41,985 nt of DNA, taken from CAYMSF01 sp964542255 (GTDB lineage: Bacteria > Verrucomicrobiota > Lentisphaeria > Victivallales > Victivallaceae). The stretch is from NCBI GenBank assembly GCA_964542255.1, contig CAZITV010000005.1:1-41985 (forward strand). Direction: 5' to 3'. Below the pieces are notes generated by a model that saw nothing but the letters and a program-made list of their open reading frames with translations, searched no databases and was not told where the DNA came from. The position numbers were made by a program, and so were the translations under genes. Of the stretch, positions 16,679 to 26,155 are shown in pieces. The number at the start of each line of letters is the position of its first letter. Position 1 is the stretch's first letter.

Positions 16679-19600
16679 TTGATTGATAATACATATGCTT
16701 ATAGAGAGTTATTGGGGCAAACCTCTAATACCGCTTTTGGTGCGATAGCAATTAATGTCGCCTCACCCGAAGTCATCCGTTCCTGGAGCTTCGGCGAAGT
16801 AAAAAATCCTGAAACCATTAATTACCGCAGTTTCAAACCTGAAAAAGGCGGCTTGTTTTGTGAACGGATCTTTGGACCGACCCGCGACTGGGAATGCCAT
16901 TGCGGTAAATACAAACGGGTGAAACACAAGGGAGTGGTGTGCGACCGCTGCGGGGTAGAAGTTACCCAGGCCAAGGTCAGACGCGAGCGGATGGCTCATA
17001 TTGATTTGGCAGTGCCGGTATCACACATTTGGTTTTTCAAGTGTATGCCAAGCCGTATTGCTCTAATGCTCGATATTACCACAAAATCGCTGGAACGGGT
17101 TATTTACTATGAAGATTGGGTCGTTACCGAACCAGGCGATACTCCGCTGAAAATTGGTCAGGTGATGAGTGAGTTGGAATACCGTCAAGCAAAAGAAGAC
17201 TACGGCGATGCGTTTATGGCAGATATGGGTGCTCCGGCAATTCATACTTTGCTCGGCAAAATTGATATGCCGCAGTTATTGGTAAATTTGGATGAATCAC
17301 TTAAGTCAACAAAAAATAAAGCCGTCCGTAAAAAATTATCTAAACGGTTGCGCTTAGTTGAAGGATTTATTGGCAGTAATTCCCGTCCGGAATGGATGAT
17401 TTTGAAGGTACTGCCGGTTATTCCTCCCGATTTGCGTCCACTGGTTCCACTCGAAGGCGGGCGTTTTGCCACCTCTGACTTGAACGACTTGTACCGGCGC
17501 GTTATCAACCGCAATAACCGTTTAAAGAATTTGTTAAGTCTGCGCACTCCGGAAGTAATTATTCGTAATGAAAAACGGATGCTGCAGGAAGCGGTTGATG
17601 CTCTGCTCGATAACGGCAGACATGGCAGAGCCGTCACAGGCGCCAATAACCGTTCACTCAAATCATTGAGCGATATGCTTAAAGGCAAACAAGGACGTTT
17701 CCGTCAGAACCTGCTGGGTAAACGCGTTGACTATTCCGGCCGTTCGGTTATCGTTGTTGGTCCGGAGTTAAAGCTTTGGCAGTGCGGTTTGCCCAAAAAG
17801 ATGGCACTAACCTTATTTGAACCGTTCATCATTCGTTATCTTAAAGGCGAAGGTCACGCTCAAACTGTTCGTGGCGCCAAGAAGATGATTGAACGCGGCG
17901 AGCCAATGGTTTGGGATATTCTAGAAAAAGTTACTAAGGGTCATCCGGTAATGCTTAACCGCGCACCGACACTGCACCGTCTGAGTATTCAGGCATTCGA
18001 CCCGGTCTTGATTGAGGGTTCTGCGATTCGTATTCATCCGTTAGTTTGTACCGCCTATAATGCGGACTTTGACGGTGACCAGATGGCGGTACATGTGCCG
18101 TTGTCCAACGTGGCGCAGATGGAAACAAAACTGTTGATGCTGTCACCCAATAATATTTTCTCGCCGGCGAACGGTAAACCGATTACATCGCCGACGCAGG
18201 ATATTACACTGGGTGCTTACTACTTAACATTTGAGCCGCACGGTAAAGACCGTGCAAAGCACTATGCAGATATTTTTGAAGTGCTTTTTGCGATGAATTC
18301 AGGATTTATCAAGATCCATGATGCGGTAATAATACCTAATCCAAATTATGGTACAGCAACTCAGTGGGGCGATAAAGAGAGCAAATTTATTCTGACCACT
18401 GCTGGACGTTGTATTTTTAATGAGATTTGGGATCCGTCACTTGGCTTCTTCAACAGTGTTGCCAAGAAAAAAGAGCTCGGCAAGCTGATTAGCGACTCAT
18501 ACAACAAAGTTGGTCATGAGCTCACCGTTATACTACTTGACAAGCTGAAAGACCTGGGTTATGAATATGCGACGGTTGCAGGCTTCTCCATTTCTATCGC
18601 CGATCTGGTGGTTCCGGAGAAGAAAGGCGTTCTGGTTGCAGATGCAATGAAACAGGTAAAACACAAATTTGACGATTTTAAAGATGGTAAAATTACCGCG
18701 ATTGAGCGTCACAATGATATCATTGATATTTGGAAACGCACTACTGACAAGGTTGCAGATGAGCTTTATGAACAACTCGAGCATCTTTCACGCGGCGGCG
18801 AAATCAATCCGGTATTTGCCATGCTTGATTCAGGCGCCCGCGGTAGCAAAGACCAAATCAAACAGCTGGCAGGGATGCGCGGATTAATGGCTAAACCATC
18901 CGGCGATATTATTGAACGTCCGATTATCTCCAGCTTCCGTGAAGGTCTAAGCGTGCTTGAATACTTCATTAGCGCGCACGGTGCCCGTAAGGGTTTGGCA
19001 GATACAGCGCTCAAGACCGCTGACTCTGGCTATATGACCAGAAAGCTTGTTGACGTTGCTCAGGATATTATCTGCCGCGAAGATGACTGCGGTACTGTCA
19101 AAGGTATCTGGATGAGCACCATTATCGAGGGTGATGAAATTCTACTGCCGCTGCGCGACCGTTTAGTCGGCAGGTTCAGCGCACATGACGTGCGTGACCC
19201 GCGCTATGATGACGGTAGAATGATTATCCATGCCAACGAAGAGTTTACATCTGAAATAGCCGAAACCATCAAAATCTGCGGAATTGGTAAAGTGTTGATT
19301 CGTTCAAACTTGACCTGCGAAAGCATCCGCGGTGTTTGTATCAAGTGCTATGGCCGCAATCTTGCCACCGACAAACTGGCAGAAATCGGCGATGCGCTCG
19401 GTATTATTGCCGCACAGTCAATCGGCGAACCCGGTACACAATTGACGATGAGAACGTTCCATATCGGCGGTACGGCCTCATCCAAAACGCTGCGTAACAC
19501 AGTTACAGCCAGAAACACCGGATTAGTAAAACTCGAGAATGTGCGTTCTGTCACCAATCAGAAAGGTGAATGCGTTGTAATCAACAAGAACGGTTTAGTC

Positions 19601-20971
19601 ATTGTTTACGATGAAAAGAAGGCGAAAGAATGGGAACGCGAGGCGAGGAAAAAAGCTCAGGAAGAAGCAGCCATTCTATTCACCGTCTATAACGACAAAT
19701 ATGACTACTGGCCGGATGCTATTAAAGAGTCTGAAATTGACCGTTTTGAACTGGAACCGGGAGCGGTTCTGGAAAAGCAAACCGGTGATAAAGTTAAAGC
19801 CAATGAAAAAATCGCGAAATGGGATGCTAACCAGATGCAGATTATCGCTGAAGGCGATGGCACCGTAGAATTCCATGATTTGATTGTTGATGTTACCTAT
19901 AACCGCAATATTCGTGGTAAAACCGAAGAATTAATTGTTACGGATCATAGTGAAGACCTCTATCCGCAGTTAGTGCTGAAAAATGCCGAAGGCGAGATTT
20001 TGGCGAACCATACACTTCAGTCTGGTGCACTGATTATGACCAAAGACAAAAGCAAGGTTAAAGCTGGTGATGTACTGGCACGTATTCCGCGTCATACCAC
20101 CAAAAACAAAGATATTACCGGGGGCTTGCCGCGTATTTCTGAATTGTTTGAAGCAAGAATGCCGAAAGATTGTGCTGAAATTGCACGAATTGACGGTATT
20201 ATTGAAATTGGCAAGAGCGCAAAAGGCGGCAGTAGTAAATATCATCAATTAACCATTGTTGATCCTGAAACTGGAGTCCGCGAAGAACATAATACGATTC
20301 CGAGCAATAGGCACATTACAGTAAGCCGTGGCGAACGTGTTAAAAAAGGTCAAAAACTGACCAACGGCGCAATTGTACCGCAGGCATTATTGGAAGTTTG
20401 CGGTCCAAATGAGTTGCAGCGCTATTTGGTTGACCAGATTCAGCACGTTTACCGCAGTCAGGGTGTAGAAATCAACGACAAGCACGTCGAGATTATTATT
20501 CGTCAGATGATGCAGAAAGTCAAGATTACAGACCCCGGCAGCACCTCATATCTGAGTGGCGAACAAATTGACCGTATTGAGTTTATCCGTGAAAATAAAA
20601 AAGCCGTGGATAAAGGCGGAAAGCCAGCAGAAGCCGAACCAGTACTGCTCGGTATTACTAAGGCATCTTTGGAAACAGAGAGCTTTATTTCTGCCGCTTC
20701 ATTCCAGGATACTACCCGTATTCTGACTGAAGCCGCGACGATGGGTAAAGTCGATAAACTGCTCGGATTTAAGGAAAATGTTATCACCGGACATTTAATT
20801 CCTGCCGGCACCGGTACTGAGAAGATGCAGAGCATCACGCTCAAATACCTCGGCGAAGAAATTGCCTTGGAAATCCCGGATAAGGATGTCGAGGCGGAAC
20901 AAGATAGCAATGATGATGAAGAAGACAGCTTCGTTCCCGAAGTAGTACTGCTCCCGGAAGAAATTCAATAA
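16679..20971 (+). CDS. rpoC: DNA-directed RNA polymerase subunit beta'
   Basis: Large catalytic subunit holding the active-site magnesium. The 1430-aa protein has the N-terminal zinc finger (C73, C75, C88, C91), the NADFDGDQM catalytic motif at 461-469, the bridge helix/trigger region around SGARGSKDQIKQL and MAKPSGDIIERPI, a second zinc site (CREDDCGT... CESIRGVCIKCYG), and QSIGEPGTQLTMRTFHIGG. A long acidic tail (EAEQDSNDDEEDS) ends the protein. The start is TTG, rare for this gene; GGAGG eight bases upstream and family alignment (YRELLGQTSNTAFGAI) support it, and no in-frame ATG is suitable upstream. Probably co-transcribed with rpoB. Confidence 0.98.
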   Translation: MIDNTYAYRELLGQTSNTAFGAIAINVASPEVIRSWSFGEVKNPETINYRSFKPEKGGLFCERIFGPTRDWECHCGKYKRVKHKGVVCDRCGVEVTQAKVRRERMAHIDLAVPVSHIWFFKCMPSRIALMLDITTKSLERVIYYEDWVVTEPGDTPLKIGQVMSELEYRQAKEDYGDAFMADMGAPAIHTLLGKIDMPQLLVNLDESLKSTKNKAVRKKLSKRLRLVEGFIGSNSRPEWMILKVLPVIPPDLRPLVPLEGGRFATSDLNDLYRRVINRNNRLKNLLSLRTPEVIIRNEKRMLQEAVDALLDNGRHGRAVTGANNRSLKSLSDMLKGKQGRFRQNLLGKRVDYSGRSVIVVGPELKLWQCGLPKKMALTLFEPFIIRYLKGEGHAQTVRGAKKMIERGEPMVWDILEKVTKGHPVMLNRAPTLHRLSIQAFDPVLIEGSAIRIHPLVCTAYNADFDGDQMAVHVPLSNVAQMETKLLMLSPNNIFSPANGKPITSPTQDITLGAYYLTFEPHGKDRAKHYADIFEVLFAMNSGFIKIHDAVIIPNPNYGTATQWGDKESKFILTTAGRCIFNEIWDPSLGFFNSVAKKKELGKLISDSYNKVGHELTVILLDKLKDLGYEYATVAGFSISIADLVVPEKKGVLVADAMKQVKHKFDDFKDGKITAIERHNDIIDIWKRTTDKVADELYEQLEHLSRGGEINPVFAMLDSGARGSKDQIKQLAGMRGLMAKPSGDIIERPIISSFREGLSVLEYFISAHGARKGLADTALKTADSGYMTRKLVDVAQDIICREDDCGTVKGIWMSTIIEGDEILLPLRDRLVGRFSAHDVRDPRYDDGRMIIHANEEFTSEIAETIKICGIGKVLIRSNLTCESIRGVCIKCYGRNLATDKLAEIGDALGIIAAQSIGEPGTQLTMRTFHIGGTASSKTLRNTVTARNTGLVKLENVRSVTNQKGECVVINKNGLVIVYDEKKAKEWEREARKKAQEEAAILFTVYNDKYDYWPDAIKESEIDRFELEPGAVLEKQTGDKVKANEKIAKWDANQMQIIAEGDGTVEFHDLIVDVTYNRNIRGKTEELIVTDHSEDLYPQLVLKNAEGEILANHTLQSGALIMTKDKSKVKAGDVLARIPRHTTKNKDITGGLPRISELFEARMPKDCAEIARIDGIIEIGKSAKGGSSKYHQLTIVDPETGVREEHNTIPSNRHITVSRGERVKKGQKLTNGAIVPQALLEVCGPNELQRYLVDQIQHVYRSQGVEINDKHVEIIIRQMMQKVKITDPGSTSYLSGEQIDRIEFIRENKKAVDKGGKPAEAEPVLLGITKASLETESFISAASFQDTTRILTEAATMGKVDKLLGFKENVITGHLIPAGTGTEKMQSITLKYLGEEIALEIPDKDVEAEQDSNDDEEDSFVPEVVLLPEEIQ

Positions 20972-21007
20972 CAGTTATAAAAAAGTGAGTTTTTTTCTTA
21001 AAGAGAG

Positions 21008-21035
21008 TTGCAAAATACGGAATTTGTTGTATTTT
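21008..21035 (+). promoter_or_regulatory. Candidate promoter for the rpsL-rpsS operon
   Basis: In the 133-base rpoC-rpsL gap, TTGCAA (21008-21013) and TATTTT (21030-21035) are 16 bases apart. The -35 box and spacer equal those of the candidate promoter before the tRNA-Leu gene, and the AT-rich stretch between operons is where a str promoter would be expected. No clear terminator follows rpoC, so read-through may also serve rpsL. Confidence 0.35.
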
Positions 21036-21104
21036 AATCGCCTTTGATGTGTGTTTTTGTAAACAAAGTTTAAATAATTATAGTTTGAAACAGCAGGTAA
21101 AATT

Positions 21105-21479
21105 ATGCCGACAATTAATCAGCTCGTTCGTATCGGACGGAGCAAAAAAATTAAGAAAAGCAAGTCTCGTGCCTTGACCAGTTGCCCGCAGCGCCGCGGT
21201 GTTTGTCTTCAGGTCACTACCCGTACACCGAAGAAACCAAACTCGGCGTTACGCAAAATCGCCAGAGTGCGCTTGACCAATGGTCAGGAAGTAACCGCGT
21301 ATATCGGCGGCGAAGGCCATAACCTCCAGGAGCACTCAGTCGTGCTGGTAAAGGGCGGTCGTGTCCGTGACCTGCCAGGCGTTCGTTACCATGTTGTTCG
21401 CGGTGCACTTGACAGCTTAGGCGTGGATAAACGTAAACAGAGCCGTTCAAAATACGGCGCGAAACGTCCAAAATCATGA
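21105..21479 (+). CDS. rpsL: 30S ribosomal protein S12
   Basis: Decoding-centre protein of the small subunit. The 124-aa protein has the signature TPKKPNSALRK (41-51) with Lys43 intact, IGGEGHNLQEHSVVLVKGGR and the basic C-terminus SKYGAKRPKS. Residue 88, Lys in Escherichia coli and most S12 (GRVKDLPG), is Arg here (GRVRDLPG, codon 21366-21368), a change known as a streptomycin-resistance mutation elsewhere. Numbering matches Escherichia coli S12 counted from Met. It begins the rpsL-rpsG-fusA block. Confidence 0.99.
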   Translation: MPTINQLVRIGRSKKIKKSKSRALTSCPQRRGVCLQVTTRTPKKPNSALRKIARVRLTNGQEVTAYIGGEGHNLQEHSVVLVKGGRVRDLPGVRYHVVRGALDSLGVDKRKQSRSKYGAKRPKS

Positions 21480-21507
21480 TTTAGTCAGCTTATTTTTCCA
21501 GATTCAC

Positions 21508-21537
21508 GACTGTCGTCATCAGATGATGCCGACAGTC
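21508..21537 (+). other. Hairpin between rpsL and rpsG
   Basis: GACTGTCG and CGACAGTC (21508-21515 with 21530-21537) pair perfectly; after one mismatch CATC pairs with GATG around an AGAT tetraloop. A short T-poor stretch (TTGCTGTTAAAT) follows, so it is not a good terminator. The rpsL-rpsG spacer is where S7 autoregulates the operon in Escherichia coli, so a regulatory or processing role is possible. Confidence 0.6.
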
Positions 21538-21576
21538 TTGCTGTTAAATAACATAACTTTGTATAAGGATATATTT

Positions 21577-22047
21577 ATGAGAAGACGTACTGCGATGAAA
21601 CGCGAATTGACTCCGGATGTCAAGTACAACAGTGAACTTGTCGCCCGGTTGATCAACACTATCATGAGCCGTGGCAAAAAATCCACTGCTCAGAACATTG
21701 TCTATGGTGCTTTTGAAGCGATTAAGACCAAAAAAACTGGTATGGAAGCACTTGATGTATTCCTGCAGGCGCTTGAAAATGTCAAACCGAAACTTGAAGT
21801 AAAGAGCCGCCGTGTCGGTGGCGCCACTTACCAGGTACCGGTTGAAGTCAGCAATGAACGTCAGGTGGCTTTGGCGATGCGCTGGATTACCAGCTATGCC
21901 AAAGGACGCAAGGGTAAAACTATGATGGAAGCTCTTGCAGGCGAACTGTTAGATGCTTTCGAAAACACAGGTTCCGCGATTAAGAAACGTGATGATACCT
22001 TTAAAATGGCGCAGGCTAACAAGGCTTTCGCTCATTATCGTTGGTAA
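21577..22047 (+). CDS. rpsG: 30S ribosomal protein S7
   Basis: Head-domain protein of the small subunit that binds 16S rRNA first in head assembly. The 156-aa protein starts MRRRTAMKRELTPDVKYNSELVARLINTIM and has the S7 marks GKKSTAQNIVY, GGATYQVPVEV and RWITSYAKGR; it ends FAHYRW as expected. The frame is open further upstream, but ATG at 21577 has AAGGATA before it and gives the family length of about 156. fusA begins 11 bases after the stop. Confidence 0.98.
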   Translation: MRRRTAMKRELTPDVKYNSELVARLINTIMSRGKKSTAQNIVYGAFEAIKTKKTGMEALDVFLQALENVKPKLEVKSRRVGGATYQVPVEVSNERQVALAMRWITSYAKGRKGKTMMEALAGELLDAFENTGSAIKKRDDTFKMAQANKAFAHYRW

Positions 22048-22058
22048 AAGGCAAAAAT

Positions 22059-24170
22059 ATGTCAGAGGATAAGAAATATTCAGAAGCTCCAGGAAGAACT
22101 ACACCACTGAAAATGGTGCGTAATATCGGCATTATGGCTCACATTGATGCCGGCAAAACCACTTTATCAGAACGTATTCTTTATTATTGCGGCGTTAACT
22201 ACAAAATCGGTGAGGTGCATGAAGGCACTGCCACGATGGACTGGATGGAACAGGAACAGGAACGCGGCATCACGATTACTTCCGCGGCTACGACCTGTAT
22301 GTGGGACAACCACCGGATTAACTTGATTGACACCCCGGGACACGTTGACTTCACCGCTGAAGTTGAGCGTTCATTGCGTGTGCTGGACGGTGCAGTTGCG
22401 GTATTTTGCGCTGTTGGTAAAGTGCAGCCTCAAACCGAAACGGTTTGGCGTCAGGCACAAAAATACAAAGTACCTGTAATCGCGTTTGTCAACAAAATGG
22501 ACCGTACTGGTGCAGACTTTGAAGCTGTAGTGAACGATATGCGCTTCAAACTGGGCGCGACAGCAGTTCCGATTATGCTACCGATTGGCGCTGAGGCTGA
22601 ATTTGCCGGAGTAATTGATATCCTCGCCAGCAAAGCTGTCTATTTTGATGGCGATGAATTCGGCGCGGTAATGCGCATTGAAGAAATTCCGGCAGAAATG
22701 TTGCCGAAGCGCGACGAAGCGTTCAACTATCTTGTTGAATGTCTGGCTGAAACCAGCGAAGAAATTATGGAATTTTTCCTCAATGACCAAAAACCGGATA
22801 CTGACAGTGTTAGAAAAGCACTCCGTGCTGCGGTAGTTAAAGGCGAAATTGTTCCGGTTGCCTGTGGTACTGCTTTCAAAAACAAAGGTGTTCAGTTACT
22901 GCTGGACAGTGTTGTGAGCTACCTCCCCTGCCCGGTTGACGTAAAGGATATTCACGGCATCCACCCGGATACCGAAGAACCGTTGACCCGTCATGTCGGC
23001 GACAAAGAACCGCTGTCAGCACTGGTGTTCAAAATTATGAACGACCCGTTTGTTGGCAAATTAAGCTTTTTCCGTGTTTATAGCGGCAGCGCTGAAAAGG
23101 GAATGACAGTTTATAATCCGCGTACCCGTAAACGTGAGCGTTTAGGTCGTGTATTGCAGATGCATGCCAACTCCCGTGAAGAGCGCGACATCATTTACAG
23201 CGGCGACATCGCTGCTGCGGTGGGATTGAAGAATGTTACCACCGGCGATACAATTTGTATTGAAGACAATCCGATTGTATTGGAATCAATGAGCTTCCCT
23301 GAACCAGTTATCTCTATTGCAGTTGAGCCAAAATCCTCCGGCGACCGCGATAAGTTGTATAAAGGTCTGGGCAACTTGTCCGATGAAGATCCGACATTCA
23401 ACATGCGCAGCGACCAAGAAACTGGACAAACCATTATTTCTGGCATGGGTGAGCTTCACTTGGAAATCATCTTAGACCGTCTGGTGCGTGAATATAAAGT
23501 TGAAGCCAACACCGGCAAGCCGCAAGTGGCTTACCGCGAGTGTATCCTCAAGCCTGCCGAAGCAGACTGCAAGTTTGTCCGTCAAAGCGGCGGCCGCGGT
23601 CAATACGGTCACGTTGTACTCAATATTGAACCTAAAGACCGTGGCTATGGCGTTACCGTTGATAACAAAGTTGTCGGTGGCAATATTCCTAAAGAGTATA
23701 TTAAACCGATTGAAAGCGGTATCCGTGAAGCAGCGGCAACAGGTGTGCTGGCCGGATTTGCGATTACTGACTTCCATGTCAATATTCTTGACGGTTCATA
23801 TCACCCTGTTGACTCATCTGAAATGGCGTTCAAAATCGCCGGCTCAATGGCATTCAAAGAAGCGGCCAAAAAATCAGGGATTGCTCTGCTTGAGCCGATT
23901 ATGAAGGTTGAAGTTACTACCCCGGATGAAAATATGGGTGATATCATTGGCGATATCACCAGCCGTCGCGGCAGCATTGTGGAAGTTGATTCTGATGCGA
24001 AGAACAAATTTACCCGCATTATTGCCACGGTTCCGTTGTCTGACCTGTTCGGTTATGCCACGGCGATTCGTTCCTTGTCCAAGGGCAGAGCTTCCTACTC
24101 AATGGAACCGTCGCACTTTGAACGCGTACCGAAATCAATTGAAGAAACTATAATGGAGAAGAGTAAATGA
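22059..24170 (+). CDS. fusA: Elongation factor G
   Basis: GTPase that drives ribosomal translocation. From the ATG at 22059 the protein is 703 aa: G1 AHIDAGKTT, switch I with GITITSAATT, G3 DTPGHVDF, G4 NKMD, then domains II-V including GDIIGDITSRRGSI and the RGQYGHV segment. A TTG at 22041 would add six residues and overlap rpsG; the ATG with AAAGGC upstream is preferred. The length and layout fit translocase EF-G rather than a tetracycline-protection paralog, and the position in rpsL-rpsG-fusA confirms it. The stop overlaps the start of rpsJ by 4 bp. Confidence 0.98.
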   Translation: MSEDKKYSEAPGRTTPLKMVRNIGIMAHIDAGKTTLSERILYYCGVNYKIGEVHEGTATMDWMEQEQERGITITSAATTCMWDNHRINLIDTPGHVDFTAEVERSLRVLDGAVAVFCAVGKVQPQTETVWRQAQKYKVPVIAFVNKMDRTGADFEAVVNDMRFKLGATAVPIMLPIGAEAEFAGVIDILASKAVYFDGDEFGAVMRIEEIPAEMLPKRDEAFNYLVECLAETSEEIMEFFLNDQKPDTDSVRKALRAAVVKGEIVPVACGTAFKNKGVQLLLDSVVSYLPCPVDVKDIHGIHPDTEEPLTRHVGDKEPLSALVFKIMNDPFVGKLSFFRVYSGSAEKGMTVYNPRTRKRERLGRVLQMHANSREERDIIYSGDIAAAVGLKNVTTGDTICIEDNPIVLESMSFPEPVISIAVEPKSSGDRDKLYKGLGNLSDEDPTFNMRSDQETGQTIISGMGELHLEIILDRLVREYKVEANTGKPQVAYRECILKPAEADCKFVRQSGGRGQYGHVVLNIEPKDRGYGVTVDNKVVGGNIPKEYIKPIESGIREAAATGVLAGFAITDFHVNILDGSYHPVDSSEMAFKIAGSMAFKEAAKKSGIALLEPIMKVEVTTPDENMGDIIGDITSRRGSIVEVDSDAKNKFTRIIATVPLSDLFGYATAIRSLSKGRASYSMEPSHFERVPKSIEETIMEKSK

Positions 24171-24490
24171 GTGCATCAAAAACCCAAAAAATCCGGATTC
24201 GCCTGCAGGCTTATGAGCATCGCACGCTTGACCAGTCTGTTGCAGAAATTATCAAGACCGCCAAAGTTGGCGGTTCCCAGGTTGCCGGTCCGATTCCGCT
24301 GCCCACCCGCATTGAACGTTTCACCGTGAACCGTTCACCGCACGTGGACAAAAAGTCAATGGAGCAATTCGAAATCAGAACCCACAAACGGGTTATGGAT
24401 ATTATCAATCCGACCTCAAAGACAGTTGATGAGCTGAAAAAACTGAATTTGCCGTCCGGTGTTGATATTTCAATTAAGATCGGTGTCTGA
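24167..24490 (+). CDS. rpsJ: 30S ribosomal protein S10
   Basis: Small-subunit protein that also pairs with NusB in antitermination. The 107-aa protein shows KIRIRLQAYEHRTLDQSV, GPIPLPTRIERFTVNRSPHVDKKS and the EQFEIRTHKRVMDI loop, all standard. Its start overlaps the EF-G stop in ATGA, and tuf, which often sits between fusA and rpsJ, is located upstream at 8070 instead. Length is normal. Confidence 0.98.
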   Translation: MSASKTQKIRIRLQAYEHRTLDQSVAEIIKTAKVGGSQVAGPIPLPTRIERFTVNRSPHVDKKSMEQFEIRTHKRVMDIINPTSKTVDELKKLNLPSGVDISIKIGV

Positions 24491-24552
24491 GTTCAGACAT
24501 CGAACGGTCAGTTTGATACCAATGCCCTTCAACCGATTTAGGGTAAGTATCA
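24485..24552 (+). promoter_or_regulatory. Small stem-loops between rpsJ and rplC
   Basis: GTCTGA/TCAGAC overlaps the rpsJ stop, and TGATAC/GTATCA (24514-24519 with 24547-24552) with an inner CCCT/AGGG pair ends just before the rplC ribosome binding site. Such a stem could mask or expose the rplC start. L4-mediated control of the S10 operon is known in gammaproteobacteria but there is no direct evidence of it here. Confidence 0.25.
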
Positions 24553-24564
24553 GAAAGGAGTTTT

Positions 24565-25200
24565 ATGAAAGGTTTAATCGGTAAAAAAGTTGGCATGACA
24601 CAGGTCTATGATGAGAGTGGCAAAATCATTCCCGTCACCGTCCTACAGGCAGGTCCCTGTGTCGTGGTAGATGTGAAAACAGTTGAGAAGGATGGCTATA
24701 GCGCTATTCAACTCGGTTTCGGCGAAGCCAAAGTTAAGAACACCACCAAAGCGTTGCTCGGGGTGTACAAGAAAGCCGGAATCACTAATCCTCCCGCAGT
24801 AATGAATGAAATTCGTGTTGACGCCGACCCGCAAATTGAATTAGGGTCAGTTCTGACTTCGGATCTATTCACCACAGATGATTTTCTGGATGTCATTGGC
24901 ATCACCAAGGGACGCGGATTTCAAGGTTGCGTAAGAAGATGGGGATTTGCCGGCGGACGTTACAGTCACGGCGGCGGTTGGAAGCGTAAACCTGGTTCAG
25001 TCGGTATGCGTGAGTCTCCAGGCCGTGTGTTCCCAGGCAAAAAATTACCAGGTCAAATGGGTAATGTCAGCCGCACAATTCAGAATCTCAAAGTCGTTCG
25101 GGTTGTCAAAGAGGACAATCTGCTCTTCGTCAAAGGCGCTGTCCCCGGTCCTAACGGCGGCACCCTGTTGATTAAATCCGCTTTGAAAAAGAGCAAATAA
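24565..25200 (+). CDS. rplC: 50S ribosomal protein L3
   Basis: Early-assembly protein near the peptidyl transferase centre. The 211-aa protein starts MKGLIGKKVGMTQVYDESG and has the DVIGITKGRGFQGCVRRWGF loop and HGGGWKRKPGSVG, GRVFPGKKLPGQMG, the recognisable L3 extension. GAAAGGAG precedes the ATG. It is the first gene of the L3-L4-L23-L2-S19 run. Confidence 0.98.
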   Translation: MKGLIGKKVGMTQVYDESGKIIPVTVLQAGPCVVVDVKTVEKDGYSAIQLGFGEAKVKNTTKALLGVYKKAGITNPPAVMNEIRVDADPQIELGSVLTSDLFTTDDFLDVIGITKGRGFQGCVRRWGFAGGRYSHGGGWKRKPGSVGMRESPGRVFPGKKLPGQMGNVSRTIQNLKVVRVVKEDNLLFVKGAVPGPNGGTLLIKSALKKSK

Positions 25201-25216
25201 GTGAATAGGTGATAAA

Positions 25217-25843
25217 ATGTCAATTAAATTAAATATTCTCGATAGCAATGGCGCTAATGTTGGCGAATTTGAATTCGCTGATGAGCGTATTGAAGCGGAC
25301 AAAGGCAAACAGGCGGTTCACGATGTGGTGGTCGCGTTCCTCGCGGAACAGCGTGCCGGCACTGCGTGTACCAAAACCCGTGCTGAAGTTAGAGGCGGCG
25401 GCGCCAAACCTTTCCGTCAGAAAGGCTTAGGTCGTGCCCGTGCCGGTAGTAACCGCAGTCCGATTTGGGTTGGCGGCGGTATTACTTTTGGACCAAAACC
25501 GCGTGATTTCAGCAAGAAAATTAACAAAAAAGTTAAGAAGCTGGCATTACGGCGTGCTTTTACAGAACGCCTGAAAGAAGGTTCGGTAATCATCCTTGAC
25601 AAACTGGATATTCCGGATCACAAAACCAAAAGTGCGAAAGCGATATTGAATAAACTGAACGTTACCAAGAACGCGTTACTCTGTTTGCCTGATTACGAAG
25701 AAAGCGTGGTTTGTGCCACTGGTAATCTCGCTGATGTGGTTCTCCGCAAAGCGGCCAGCGTCAATGTTTATGAAGTACTGCGTTTCGATAAATTAATTTT
25801 CACCAAAGATGCGCTCGAAGTTTTCGCGGCGCGCTTGGACTGA
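25217..25843 (+). CDS. rplD: 50S ribosomal protein L4
   Basis: Exit-tunnel protein of the large subunit and, in some bacteria, regulator of the S10 operon. The 208-aa protein shows the tunnel loop TRAEVRGGGAKPFRQKGLGRARAGSNRSP (written in part: KPFRQKGLGRARAG) and the C-terminal alpha/beta domain with FDKLIFTKDALE. The macrolide-related Lys/Gly loop region is standard. It is 16 bp after rplC and 13 bp before rplW. Confidence 0.98.
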   Translation: MSIKLNILDSNGANVGEFEFADERIEADKGKQAVHDVVVAFLAEQRAGTACTKTRAEVRGGGAKPFRQKGLGRARAGSNRSPIWVGGGITFGPKPRDFSKKINKKVKKLALRRAFTERLKEGSVIILDKLDIPDHKTKSAKAILNKLNVTKNALLCLPDYEESVVCATGNLADVVLRKAASVNVYEVLRFDKLIFTKDALEVFAARLD

Positions 25844-25856
25844 GGAGAGGGTTAAT

Positions 25857-26138
25857 ATGAAAAATGCATACGATTTAATAATCTCTCCGCTGATTACCGA
25901 AAAAAATAATGGTATGGTTGATAGCAAGAAGTACGTCTTCAAAGTTGCTGTCTCCGCATCCAAAATTGAAATTGGCAAGGCGGTCGAATCGTTATTTGGC
26001 GTTGAAGTCAAATCCGTCAATATCATGAACTATCAGGGCAAACCGAAACGTGCCGGCAAAACTTTCAGAATCGGCAAACGCGCCGACTGGAAAAAAGCTG
26101 TTGTCACTCTTTCATCCGGCTCTATAGCGAACTTTTAA
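25857..26138 (+). CDS. rplW: 50S ribosomal protein L23
   Basis: Exit-port protein that docks trigger factor and SRP. The 93-aa protein begins MKNAYDLIISPLITEKNN and has the VFKVAVSASKIEIGKAVESLFGVEVKSVN core, typical of L23, and a C-terminal FRIGKRADWKKAVVTL. The frame is open from inside rplD, but ATG at 25857 follows a strong GAGGAGAGGG box and gives the normal length. Confidence 0.97.
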   Translation: MKNAYDLIISPLITEKNNGMVDSKKYVFKVAVSASKIEIGKAVESLFGVEVKSVNIMNYQGKPKRAGKTFRIGKRADWKKAVVTLSSGSIANF

Positions 26139-26155
26139 ACTACTGAGGTATTCAA

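Noticed and set aside
20975..21000. Poly-A/poly-T stem after rpoC as a terminator
   Set aside because: The stem is only A-T pairs around a GTGAG loop, too weak to call a terminator.
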